From NCBI GenBank assembly GCA_016946835.1, contig JACVTC010000159.1:346501-360000 (forward strand): a stretch of DNA of 13,500 nucleotides, read 5' to 3'. The notes under the pieces were generated by a model. The model did not search any database. It worked only from the letters and a program-made list of their open reading frames with translations, and was not told the origin of the DNA. The position numbers and the translations under genes were made by a program. The DNA is from Neocallimastix lanati (nom. inval.) (lineage: Eukaryota > Neocallimastigomycota > Neocallimastigomycetes > Neocallimastigales > Neocallimastigaceae). This document shows positions 1 to 8,857 of the stretch, piece after piece; within the stretch, counting starts at the first letter, position 1, and each line of letters opens with the position of its first letter.

Positions 1-142
1 TTTCCCATCCCCATAAACTATTGTCACCTCCAGTACCAGTGACAGTACAACCGTCACATAATGGAGCACCATGTGGACCAGTACCAGCGGTAGAGGCAGA
101 ACCAACTAAAGCAGCAATAGTTAATAATAATTTAGTGTTCAT
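1..142 (-). CDS. 5' end of a secreted Cys/Gly/Trp-rich protein, probably a plant-cell-wall enzyme with a CBM10/dockerin-like module (partial)
   Basis: Starts with ATG at 142 (reading leftwards) in a good eukaryotic context (TCAAAATGAAC, A at -3) and stays open for 47 codons to the window edge. Residues 1-19 form a classic secretion signal: MNTK, then the hydrophobic LLLTIAALVG, then small residues SASTA, with likely cleavage after A19. The mature part begins GTGPHGAPLCDGC and continues VTGTGGDNSLWGWE: two Cys in CxxC spacing, Gly/Asp/Asn turns and two Trp around a GWE motif. This resembles the small aromatic modules of the CBM10/fungal-dockerin type that anaerobic gut fungi attach to cellulases, xylanases and esterases (family knowledge from memory; not searched). 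Codons are much richer in G and C than the flanks, as in a real gene. The catalytic part lies outside the window, so the enzyme class cannot be named; a non-catalytic wall-binding protein is the alternative. Secretion is well supported; the module assignment is moderate. Confidence 0.72.
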   Translation of the reverse strand, partial: MNTKLLLTIAALVGSASTAGTGPHGAPLCDGCTVTGTGGDNSLWGWE

Positions 143-620
143 TTTGATTTATTTTATTTATAATTCTTTAATAAAAATGTAATAAAAATTTATTTTTAAA
201 AAATGATAAAACTATTTATAATTTTTTTTAATAAAAAAAAATCTTATGAAAGATAATATTTTTAATGTCTTTTCTTTAAAAAATTAAAAAAGAGAAATAT
301 TATTTACAATAATCTTATTTATAATTTATATTATAACTTTTATTAAAGTTAACTATTTATTATTATTTTATTTACTATTTATTATATATAATATTTACAA
401 TATAAAATGAGTATGAATATAAAAGAAAAAAAAAGAAAAGAAAAGAAAATTAACTTCTTTTTATATTCTACCAAAAAAAAAAAAAAAAAAAAATATCAAA
501 GTAATAAAAATAGAAATTGATTTTTTTTTTTTTTATTATTAAAATATTTTAGTGTTAAATTAAAATTTTATTTTGAAATTTAAATTTAATTGTTTTTTAA
601 TTTATTTTCCATAATTCCAT
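143..620 (-). promoter_or_regulatory. Upstream (promoter/5'UTR) region of the secreted-protein gene
   Basis: This is the region immediately 5' of the minus-strand start at 142. It is almost pure A/T with several homopolymer runs, including an A run at about 473-492 and a T run at about 521-534. Such poly(dA:dT) tracts commonly exclude nucleosomes in promoters of AT-rich fungi. No individual TATA box or activator site can be picked out, because TATA-like words occur by chance everywhere. Placement as promoter is inferred from position only. Confidence 0.35.
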
Positions 621-851
621 ATAATTATAATCAATAATAAAAATATTTAATAATTATAATCAATAATAAAAATATTTAATAATAATTATAATCAATAATA
701 AAAATATTTAATAATTATAATCAATAATTATTATAATTAATAATAAAAATATTTAATAATAATTATAATTAATAATTATAATTAATAATAAAAATATTTA
801 ATAATAATTATAATTAATAATTATAATTAATAATAAAAATATTTAATAATA
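621..851. repeat. AT minisatellite, unit about 30-45 bp (ATAATTATAAT[C/T]AATAATAAAAATATTTAAT)
   Basis: About six imperfect head-to-tail copies share a core of ATTATAAT(C/T)AATAATAAAAATATTTAATA. The left copies carry AATCAATAATA and the right copies AATTAATAATA. The right half contains a longer, near-identical higher-order unit with a doubled ATTATAATTAAT segment. This pattern suggests stepwise local duplication with C-to-T drift from one side of the array to the other. No coding potential. Confidence 0.8.
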
Positions 852-860
852 AAAGAAAAT

Positions 861-1000
861 TAGTGAAACATTAGGAATAATTTAAAAGCAATAATGAAAA
901 AAAAAAAAAAAATGACAACTTTTATTTAAAATGATTTAACATTTGGAATGATATTAAAAAAAAAATAAAAATAAAAATGATATGAATCTAGGAATATAAA
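861..1000. other. AT-rich spacer, nothing recognised
   Basis: A/T-rich single-copy sequence between two tandem arrays, with an A run at about 897-912. No frame stays open long enough, and no RNA gene signature is visible. Confidence 0.5.
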
Positions 1001-1180
1001 ATAATAAATAATAAATAATAAATAATAAATATTAAATAATAATATAAATAATAATAAATAATCAAATAATAAATAATAAATAATAAATAATAAATAATAA
1101 ATAATAAATAATAAATAATAAATAATAAATAATAAATAATAAATAATAAATAATAAATAAATAATAATAAATAAATAATT
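1001..1180. repeat. Heptamer tandem array (AATAATA)n
   Basis: Near-perfect 7-bp periodicity (AATAATA) over about 150 bp, with a few contractions at the edges. Read on the minus strand it gives an open frame of repeating Y/L/F/I residues, a by-product of the 7-bp period (three units equal seven codons), not a gene. The same heptamer, on the opposite strand as TTATTTA, builds the arrays around 2264-2580, 9600-9790 and 11100-11490. Confidence 0.85.
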
Positions 1181-1617
1181 TATTTATTTTTTTTTTGAAT
1201 AAATATATTTTTATATTTATGTTACATAACATTAAAAAATATATCGTAGCCAAGTTTTTCTTTATTGCTAATTTTATAATTATAATAGTCATTGGTTATT
1301 AGTAAATAAAAATAAATAAATAAATATATATATATTTTATATATAATATAATATTAATAAATCAATTAATTAATGAACCAATACATATACATAATACATA
1401 ATACATAATCTATATAATATATATTTAGAAGTTTTTAAAAAAAAAAAAAAATTAGAAATAATTGTTGAATAAAACTTTTTTTTTATTTTCATTTTTTTCA
1501 TTTACTTTGACGGTAATTTTTAAAATTCCATTTTTAGATGTCATTTTAAATTTAATTTAAATTTAAACATTTAATTTAATTTTAACACATTTTATTGGTT
1601 ACTAAATTTAAAAATAA
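1181..1617. other. AT-rich spacer, no gene
   Basis: Mostly A/T words with slightly higher complexity at 1220-1300 and 1500-1610. The minus strand at about 1195-1292 reads as about 30 codons of mixed composition beginning MTIIIIKLAIKK and including LATIYFLMLC, which then run into the heptamer array. It is too short and too isolated to call as a gene. Confidence 0.5.
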
Positions 1618-1790
1618 TTAAAAATTAAAATTAAAAAATAAAAATTAAAATTAAAAAATAAAAATTAAAATAAAAAATAAAAATTAAAATTAAAAAATAA
1701 AAATTAAAATTAAAAAATAAAAATTAAAATTAAAAAATAAAAATTAAAATTAAAAAATAAAAATTAAAATTAAAAAATAAAAATTAAAAG
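1618..1790. repeat. 20-bp tandem repeat (TAAAAAATAAAAATTAAAAT)n
   Basis: About eight to nine copies of a 20-bp A-rich unit, nearly identical except for one copy lacking a T. Only A and T occur inside the array. It is followed by looser A-rich sequence to about 1975 with related words. Confidence 0.85.
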
Positions 1791-2224
1791 ACAACTTAAA
1801 TTAAATAAAACTTAAAATATTAAATAAAATTTAAAATATTAAATAAAAATAAAATTAAAAAAAATAAAAATTAAAATATTAAATAAAAATAAAAAAAAAA
1901 TTAAAAAAAAGATCAAAATAAAATAAATTAAAATGAATGAATTAAAAAATTAAAAAAAATAAATAAATAAAAAAAAGAGCCATAAATAATAAAAATTATT
2001 AAATAAAGTTTTATTTTTATCTACAGATTAAATGATTATTCATTGGTTTAATTCATTATACAAAAAAAAAAAAAAGTTTTATATGTTTAAAAAATAATAA
2101 AAAATAAAAAATTATTAAATTATTATTATTTTACATATTTATATATTTACGGTCATTTTTATTATTATTAGTAATAAATAATAAATGAATGATAAATAAT
2201 TATTATTTTATTATATCTTTATTA
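1791..2224. other. AT-rich spacer, nothing recognised
   Basis: Degenerate A-rich continuation of the 20-bp array, then single-copy AT sequence. Stops are frequent in all frames and no hairpin or RNA motif stands out. Confidence 0.5.
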
Positions 2225-2580
2225 CTTATCTTTATTATTATTTAATAATATTTATTACTTATTATTACTTATTAATTATTTAATTATTCAATTATTCAAT
2301 TATTTATTATTTATTATTTATTATTTATTATTTATTATTAATTATTAATTATTAATTATTATTTATTATTTATCATTTATTATTTATTATTTATTATTTA
2401 TTATTTATTATTAATTATTATTTATTATTTATTATTAATTATTAATTATTAATTATTATTAATTATTAATTATTAATTATTAATTATTATTTATTATTTA
2501 TTATTTATTATTTATTATTAATTATTTATTATTTATTATTTATTATTTATTATTTATTATTTATTATTTATTATTTATTA
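2225..2580. repeat. Heptamer arrays TTATTTA / TTAATTA
   Basis: Long alternating blocks of (TTATTTA)n and (TTAATTA)n with a few C-containing interruptions such as ATTCAATTATTCAATT. This is the complementary orientation of the 1001-1180 array. Block-wise switching between the two heptamer variants suggests repeated slippage and local conversion. Confidence 0.85.
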
Positions 2581-2733
2581 GTTTTTCCATTTAATTAATT
2601 ATTAATTATTATATATTATTTATATGATTTTCTTTGTTTACTATTATGATTATTACTTAACTTTATTAATTTATTTAAAATATCTTTATAAAAGTTTTAT
2701 TATAAATTGCATATATATTTTATTTATTTAATA

Positions 2734-2770
2734 AATTATATATATCATATAAATTATATATATCATATTT
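2734..2770. repeat. Short direct repeat AAATTATATATATCATAT, two copies
   Basis: Two adjacent copies of an 18-bp AT word including the unusual C. No gene is associated. Confidence 0.6.
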
Positions 2771-2983
2771 ATTATATATATTTTATATTTTTTTTCATGA
2801 GAGATATTAGTAAAATGAGAGGTAAATAAAATTTGCATTTAAACTTATTTTAATCAATTTTAATTTTAATAGTAGTAAATTCATCAATAAATTTGATTTA
2901 AAGTGCGTTTATATTTAATTTTATAAATAATTTAATATATATATATATATATTATGAAATTCAATTTGATTTGATTTTTGATC

Positions 2984-2984
<1 letters not shown>

Positions 2985-3035
<51 letters not shown>
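2985..3035. repeat. (ATT)n microsatellite
   Basis: Uninterrupted trinucleotide array of about 17 units. It lies outside any supported gene. Confidence 0.9.
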
Positions 3036-3036
<1 letters not shown>

Positions 3037-3232
3037 CTTGTTATAAATATAAAATATAATTAGATTTCTTGTTTATAATATAAAATATATATAAATATAT
3101 ATATATACCAATTATCTATGGAATTATATTTATTTTATGGTACATTTCATTTAATATAAATATCTATCAATTTATTGATATATAAAATTAAATTAATATT
3201 CATACAATGAAATATTTGAGTATAAAAGATTG

Positions 3233-3284
3233 TTTATTATTCATGATAAAAAGGATTTAAAAATTCTTTATCATGAATAATAAA
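3233..3284. repeat. Perfect 18-bp inverted repeat (foldback) with 16-nt spacer
   Basis: The left arm TTTATTATTCATGATAAA (3233-3250) and right arm TTTATCATGAATAATAAA (3267-3284) are exact reverse complements. The spacer contains GGATTT followed two bases later by AAATTC, which as RNA can extend the pairing (with one G-U) past an AA bulge. A transcript would therefore fold into one long, nearly continuous hairpin. The arms contain G and C, so this is not just a trivial A/T palindrome. It could be a miniature foldback element, a cruciform or a hairpin RNA; no flanking gene explains it. Confidence 0.75.
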
Positions 3285-3621
3285 AACCACTTTATGCAAC
3301 AGCTACAAAACATATTAGAATGTATTAAATTATTTCTGCATTTAACACTATTATTATATTATTATTTTATATTGAAAAATATTTAAATTCATTAAATTTG
3401 TGTTAATATTATTTTATTATATAGAAAATTACATTTAAAAATAAAATAGTTTAAATAGCTTAAAATAATAGTAAGAGATAAATAATAAAATAAACAAAAA
3501 GTAGTTTAAAAGTGAGATTATTAATAAAGCGAAGATTAATAAATATATAAATAAGAAATATTTTAATTTCTGTGAGTTATATTAATGAAAATATTAACTT
3601 TGTAATAAAATAATTTTAGAG
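3285..3621. other. AT-rich intergenic DNA, no supported gene
   Basis: Slightly more complex just right of the foldback (CCACTTTATGCAACAGCTAC at 3287-3306). A 48-codon stop-free minus-strand stretch (3435-3581) reads as almost only F, L, I, Y and K and is explained by T-rich composition. Nothing else was recognised. Confidence 0.5.
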
Positions 3622-3643
3622 AGAAAAATAATTTTATTTTTCT
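3622..3643. repeat. 10-bp hairpin AGAAAAATAA-TT-TTATTTTTCT
   Basis: Perfect inverted repeat with a 2-base loop. It is the first of three foldbacks within 145 bp. Confidence 0.6.
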
Positions 3644-3702
3644 TTAGAGTTTAATTTTAAAATAAATTATAATAATTATTAAAAAAATAATTATTTTATT
3701 AA

Positions 3703-3738
3703 TAGTCAAACGTTCTTTTATTAGGAATCCTTTGACTA
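3703..3738. repeat. 8-bp inverted repeat TAGTCAAA / TTTGACTA with 20-nt loop
   Basis: Exact 8-bp arms containing G and C flank a loop that holds CGTTC and GGAATCC, words with unusual GC for this desert. It lies between two other palindromes. Confidence 0.55.
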
Positions 3739-3743
3739 GTGTG

Positions 3744-3765
3744 AAATTTATTTATAAATAAATTT
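3744..3765. repeat. 22-bp perfect palindrome AAATTTATTTA/TAAATAAATTT
   Basis: Self-complementary over all 22 bases. A/T only, so chance or slippage origin is possible. Confidence 0.6.
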
Positions 3766-4182
3766 ATATTCAATTAAAGAAAATGGATATTATTTTATGG
3801 TGTGTTTAATTTTTTTAAAAAAAAAAAGATTAATTATCACATAATAATTGATACATGATACAAATTTTTATTTTATTAATATTAAATATAAATAAAGTAA
3901 AAAAATGTCTGTTATATTATTCTATTTATATTAAGTATAAGTAGCATACAATGATCTATATTAATAAATAATTGAATAAAAAATAATAAATAATAAATAA
4001 TAAAAAGAATAAATAATAAAATAATAAAGAGTATTTATTAATAAATAATAAATAATAAATAATAAAATACATTAAAAAGAGTAAGTTCATTAAGTGATAA
4101 TGAATAATAGTTATAATATTATTAAATTATATTAAAATAATTAAAGATTAAATATATAAAATGGAAAATAAAATAATTCCTC
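3766..4182. other. AT-rich intergenic DNA, nothing recognised
   Basis: Short imperfect runs of AATAATA-type heptamers occur at about 3960-4070. No open frame with gene-like composition and no RNA motif was found. Confidence 0.5.
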
Positions 4183-4260
4183 TTTTTTTATTTTTTTTAT
4201 TTTTATTTTTATTTTTATTCTTATTTTTATTTTTATTTTTATTTTTTTTTTTTATTTTTA
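4183..4260. repeat. Pyrimidine-strand hexamer array (TTTTTA)n
   Basis: Repeated TTTTTA and TTTTTTA units with a single C interruption. Further diffuse T-rich sequence follows to about 4740. Confidence 0.75.
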
Positions 4261-4409
4261 TAATTATTAATTAATAATTTTGATATAATAATATTAATTT
4301 AGATTTAGTTTATATATTATAATTATTATTAAATGTTAAAACACATACATATATAAAGTTTATTTTAATATTCTGTAAAAAAAAAAAAAAGAAAAACATT
4401 ATTATTAGA

Positions 4410-4411
<2 letters not shown>

Positions 4412-4440
<29 letters not shown>
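4412..4440. repeat. Poly-T run (29 nt)
   Basis: Homopolymer of 29 T, followed by ATACTTTTTTTTAAATACTTTTTTT-like words at 4443-4467. Homopolymer length may be an assembly approximation. Confidence 0.85.
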
Positions 4441-4444
<4 letters not shown>

Positions 4445-4830
4445 ACTTTTTTTTAAATACTTTTTTTGTGTGTTTTCTGTAAATATTTATGTATTTTAAT
4501 ATTGTTAATTTAATTTTCAATATTATTCATTCATTCATTATTATTATTATTATCTTTTTTTTACCTATTAATATTAATACTAATTTTATTTTCAATAAAT
4601 TATTTATATTTTAATAAAAAAATATATTCACCTATACTAATTTATTTTTTTTTATTTTTTTATTTTTCAGGTTTAATAGGCTTATTTTTTTTTTTTATTT
4701 TTTTTTTATTTTTTTTTATTTTCAAGTTTATTTATTATTAATAATATTATTTTCATACATTATTTTTTTTATTTTTATATTTATATTTTTATTTTTATAT
4801 TAATATTTATATTTATATTTATATTATTTA

Positions 4831-4835
<5 letters not shown>

Positions 4836-4875
<40 letters not shown>
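4836..4875. repeat. (ATT)n microsatellite
   Basis: Short trinucleotide array similar to the one at 2985-3035, preceded by (ATATTT)-like words. Confidence 0.8.
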
Positions 4876-5147
4876 TTCAATTCTTATGAAAAGAATATAA
4901 AACTTATTGATTTTAATATACTTGTATAATAATTTATTATTTGACAATTAAAATAGATTATAATTAAAAGTACTTTTTATTTAAATTCCACCTTCATTTT
5001 CTTTATATGCATATATACTATTTTTAATAAACAATATTCTCCGATTTCTTATTATAAATAATTTTATAAAAATAATATATGTAATTTATCAAATTTTGTT
5101 TTTATTATTTAAAATATATAATATATAAACTACTATCATAATCATAA
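4876..5147. other. AT-rich DNA downstream of a decayed gene
   Basis: No gene seen. It lies directly 3' of the remnant at 5148-6405, so it may once have been its 3' flank. Confidence 0.4.
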
Positions 5148-6405
5148 TCATTGATATAATAACAATGGTTGGACATAATAATGTTTAAAATAATAGTTTT
5201 TATTTCCTTCTAATAGATTAGTATAATGAATATCTTCAGAAGTACTTTAAATATTTAAAATAATATTATTTTTATTAGAATAATCTAATAATAATAAAAC
5301 TATTGTATTATTGTTATTTTCGATAGTTTTATATAACGAATAAGTTGTCATATAACCTTTCCCTTTACATTATCATCACAATAACCTTAATGCCGTAATA
5401 TATATATTCTAAATATTGTTTTTTTTTGTGAATGAAAATACTAATGTTTTAATTATTAAAATAGTTTAGTAATACATTAATGATTGCTATATTATTATGT
5501 TTGATGGTTCTGTTATGAATATTATTGGCTTTTGTACTATTTTCAGGCTAAATATACTTATTGAGTATATTTAATTAATAAGGTAACAACTCTAATACTT
5601 TCTTTTCCGAACTGTGGTCATAAGTATATTCAAATTAATTTTACAAGCTTTTTTGCTACTTATAGTAGCCAAAAAATACTTGGAATCATGATTATCATTA
5701 ATTTTTTTCTCATTGATATATAGTCATAAGAATTTTTAATAATACTTGTTCCAGGAGTATATTTTTATAATCAATAATGGTTTTTATTAATAAATTATAT
5801 TTATGAGTAATAATTGGAGCATCCATACTATTATTATTTTATTTGTTTTTAATGTCTTAATTGATGAATATTCTCCATATATATTAGTGATACTAATTTC
5901 CTCTTTGAAAAATCTTCAATGACTATGAAATAATGAATTGAATCCTTTTTTCATTTTTTTTTATCTTATATTAAATTGAAATATTTAATGTTGTATTGAC
6001 CATTGCTATTACAAGCTTCATTCAAAATACTTTTTATGGATAATTTCATTATATTGATATCATTATCTGAATTTATCATATTATATATATATATATATTT
6101 TTTTTAATGACCTCACTAACAGATAATATATTTCTAATATTAGAAGATGTATAGCATAACAATAATGTTTAATATTTTAGTATTTTATTAATAATTTCTA
6201 TATTTTTTTTTATTTAAATAAATATATAAGAAGAATATGTTTAACTATTTTTTTTTTTTTTTTTTTTAATTTTGTTATTATTATCCCAATCATTGTTAAA
6301 TATAATTTGAAATTTTTAATAATTACTTTTATTAAATATTAATGAGTTACACTATAGTTCATATTTCAAAGAATAAGAAAAATTGTTACATGTTATTAAA
6401 GATTT
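5148..6405 (-). pseudogene. Decayed protein-coding gene, family unknown, about 1.25 kb
   Basis: There is no single long ORF. Reading leftwards, successive minus-strand pieces have protein-like rather than repeat-like composition and hand over between frames:
- 6268-6405: contains SLITCNNFSYSLKYEL and FNNDWDNNNKI, two stops.
- About 6091-6168: contains TSSNIRNILSVSEVIKKN.
- 5966-6067: contains KSILNEACNSNGQYNIKYFN.
- About 5830-5915: contains FFKEEISITNIYGEY.
- From 5826: MDAPIITHKYNLLIKTI.
- From 5761: YTPGTSIIKNSYDYISM.
- 5592-5720: 42 open codons with DSKYFLATISSKKACKINL.
- 5365-5547: 60 open codons ending HKKKQYLEYIYYGIKVIV.
- 5148-5366: contains GKGYMTTYSLYKTIEN, one stop, then STSEDIHYTNLLEGNKNYY.

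Every handover keeps strand and order, as expected of a gene broken by indels and stops. The residue mix (N, K, I, Y, S) is typical of AT-rich genomes. I do not recognise the family. Alternatives are assembly indels, short introns, or over-reading of AT-rich DNA. Confidence 0.55.
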
Positions 6406-6681
6406 CATTATTTCGTTATTTCATTATTTTACTACTTTATTATTAATTATTAATTTACTAATTTATATATATATATATATTTATTTATTTATAAAGTTTT
6501 ATTAATATCAATATACATATATTTTAATATTTAAAATTATTCATATTTCATATAACAATTTAATATACCAAATATATTTTTGAATATTTAATCTTAACAT
6601 TATTGCTTTAGTTATTGCTTTATTATATAAATATTTATAGTGTTATATTTTGATATTGATATTATTTAAATTAATTTTTAT

Positions 6682-6683
<2 letters not shown>
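6406..6683. other. AT-rich DNA upstream of the decayed gene
   Basis: Short words such as TTTCATTATTTCGTTATTTCATTATTTT at about 6404-6431 form a small degenerate repeat. No coding or RNA signature was found. It may contain the former promoter of the remnant. Confidence 0.4.

Positions 6684-6726
<43 letters not shown>
6684..6726. repeat. Poly-T run (43 nt)
   Basis: The longest homopolymer in the window. Length should be treated as approximate. Confidence 0.9.
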
Positions 6727-6892
6727 CATTTTTAATACTTTATATAAAAAGAGAGGATAATACTTGTCAATATTTTTAAACTAATATTTTATTTTATTTT
6801 TTTTTTATATTTATTTAAATTTTTATAAATCAGATTTCTTGTTATCCTTATTATTTTTCTTTTTTAGTATATTAAAAAAAAAAAAAAAACTT

Positions 6893-7038
6893 TAGGAAAT
6901 ATCAATTCAATATATTATTATTTCATGTTAAATACTTTTGGAAACATTTAATCAATACTTTTGGAAACATAATTCAATATAATATTATCTTAAATCATAT
7001 ACATTTTTGGAAATATTAGTTCAATATAATATTAGATT
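6893..7038. repeat. Degenerate repeat with core TTTTGGAAA(C/T)AT ... TTCAATATAATATTA
   Basis: Three copies of TTTTGGAAA(C/T)AT occur, at about 6936-6946, 6959-6970 and 7004-7015, with a fourth weaker TTTAGGAAATAT at about 6891. Three of the copies are followed by (A)TTCAATAT(A)ATATTA. The unit is 45-70 bp with variable spacing, so this is an old, eroded tandem duplication. The GGAAAC word is conspicuous in the desert. Confidence 0.6.
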
Positions 7039-7853
7039 ATTTCAGATTAAATATATATATATATATATATATTTTAAAATAAATAAAAAAAAGAATTCAC
7101 TATTAATGATATAAACTCATTATATAATAATAAAAATAATTAATATTAAAAATTATAAAAGTGATAATTTTATAAAAAAAAAAAAAAAAGACATAGTATA
7201 CATATAAAAGCACCAATATTTAAATTAATCATTATATATTTAGTTTCTTCTATATACATTTAATAATTTTTATTTTTTTATATTATATTTATTTTTTTTT
7301 ATATTGTTTTAATTTTATTTTAATTTTATTTTATTTTTATTTTTTATTTTATTTTTATTTTTTAGTTTTATTTTTTAGTTTATTTTTATTTTATTTTATT
7401 CTTATTTTATTTTTATGTTTTTATTTTACATTTTTTATTTTTTTATTAGTTTTAAATTTATTAATATAATAATATATATAACATTTTTTACTTTATATAT
7501 TTCCTTTTCTTTTAAATATTATATATTTATGATTATGTTATATTTAATATATATTATAAATATATATATTTATTGTTAGTGTTATATGTTTTATACTTTT
7601 TTAATTGTTGGCTTAAAATATAATTAAATTATTTTTATTAATAATAAATAAGAATTACTATTCTTTATTAAGCTTAATTAATCACAATTAACACTTTTTT
7701 TTTATATATAAAATTTGCATATATTTATTATATATATACATTGAATTTTTTTTTTTATTTTTTTTTTTATTTTGATCTATACATAATTAAAGCTTATTAA
7801 TATGAAGTATGGATTTTGAAAAAAAAATATATATATTTATATTTATGTTTTGT
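7039..7853. other. AT-rich intergenic DNA with a T-rich block, 3' side of the DUF1295 gene
   Basis: About 7260-7450 is a degenerate TTTTATTTTATTTTTA block. The rest is single-copy A/T. A minus-strand AATAAA (plus-strand TTTATT at 7724-7729) lies about 125 bp past the DUF1295 stop and could serve as a poly(A) signal, but such hexamers are frequent by chance here. No gene. Confidence 0.45.
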
Positions 7854-8648
7854 TTAAACTTTTACTTTTGCTCCAAAAGTGTATATTGGAACAAATGGAA
7901 TAATAATTGGTGTTTTTTTAATATATTCTTGATATTTTTTATCATTGCCGTAAGCTTTATTTTGTCTTCCTTCAAGCGAACGAACAGCAGAGAGCATCAC
8001 AGAAAGAATGCAGAGATAACCGAAAAGTGAGATAGTCCATTGCCAAATATTTTTGTATGAGGTGATACCAGAAAGGAAAACCCCAGTCCATACTAAAATT
8101 TCACCGAGGTAGTTTGGACAACGTACATATTTGTAAAGACCACTGCTAACAAAAGAGGTTGGATTTTTTTTCTTAGCATTGAACTTTTGTTGATCACCTA
8201 TAGATTCAAAGAGAAAACCAAGAATAGCAATAATCATACCAAGATAAGCCATCATGTTATCTGGAGTACCATTGCTAAGTCGGAAGAATAATGGAGAAAC
8301 TTCACAAGCATATATTGAGGCACATCCTATCCAAGTTGAGCATTTGCCAGAGAAACTCATATCAGAACTGTTTTTGCGTTCATTATTTATTTTATTACGG
8401 AAAGAGTTACTTTTATGTTCACGAATGAAAAGATAAATACCAAGTCTTAGACCATACATAATCAGAACTACTAAAAGAATGACTGTAGCAAAGGTTAAGT
8501 TTTTATTGAACATAATTAAAAGTATAACACTATTAGCTACCACAGATAAGTTGTAACCAAGAGAAACAAAGTACGCAAATTTATAAAAACCTAATGCATC
8601 TGCAATGATAGATACTATAAAAATGATAAAAATTGATAGTAAATTCAT
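7854..8648 (-). CDS. DUF1295 / steroid 5-alpha-reductase-like integral membrane protein, 264 aa
   Basis: Complete intronless frame from ATG at 8648 (preceded by an A run; the first in-frame Met) to TAA at 7854-7856. Clearly higher GC than its flanks. The protein is hydrophobic, with six to seven likely membrane segments (about 2-19, 24-46, 52-75, 107-123, 132-149, 183-197, 201-222).

Family motifs in order: YGLRLGIYLFIRE (65-77); FESIGDQQKF (147-156); GLYKYVRCPNYLGEILVWTG (170-189); YGNDKKYQEYIKKTPIIIPF (233-252). This is the layout of DUF1295 (PF06966), related to steroid 5-alpha reductases and isoprenylcysteine methyltransferases, where the C-terminal GLY-PNY-GE region forms part of the nucleotide-cofactor site. 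Length matches bacterial members.

The usual R-H-P-N-Y is R-C-P-N-Y here (Cys177). The likely role is an NAD(P)H-dependent reductase acting on a lipid-like substrate in a membrane such as the ER; the substrate is unknown. Family is confident, function is not. Confidence 0.88.
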   Translation of the reverse strand: MNLLSIFIIFIVSIIADALGFYKFAYFVSLGYNLSVVANSVILLIMFNKNLTFATVILLVVLIMYGLRLGIYLFIREHKSNSFRNKINNERKNSSDMSFSGKCSTWIGCASIYACEVSPLFFRLSNGTPDNMMAYLGMIIAILGFLFESIGDQQKFNAKKKNPTSFVSSGLYKYVRCPNYLGEILVWTGVFLSGITSYKNIWQWTISLFGYLCILSVMLSAVRSLEGRQNKAYGNDKKYQEYIKKTPIIIPFVPIYTFGAKVKV

Positions 8649-8814
8649 TTTTTTTTTTTTATTATATTTTAATATTTATATTTTTAATTGATTTTTTTTT
8701 TTTTTTATTAATTCAAAAATAAAATATATATATATTATTTTATTATTTTATTATTTTATTATTTTTTATATTTAATAATTTTATATATATATTTTAATGA
8801 AAAAAGATTATAAA

Positions 8815-8857
<43 letters not shown>

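Noticed and set aside
1062-1292. 76-codon minus-strand frame with repeating YYLLFI residues
   Set aside because: Its C-terminal half is the heptamer array read in frame. Only about 30 codons are non-repetitive and nothing supports expression.
3273-3389. Small plus-strand frame starting MNNKNHFMQQLQNILECIKL
   Set aside because: About 38 codons, starting inside the right arm of the foldback, with no upstream signals; too weak to call as a gene.
3435-3581. 48-codon stop-free minus-strand stretch resembling two membrane helices
   Set aside because: Composition is almost entirely F, L, I, Y and K, as expected from T-rich DNA, and it lacks a start codon in good context.
7809-8030. 73-codon plus-strand frame
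   Set aside because: Lies antisense over the 3' end of the DUF1295 gene, which has clear family motifs. The plus-strand product has no recognisable features.
8254-8436. 60-codon plus-strand frame
   Set aside because: Antisense shadow within the DUF1295 gene.
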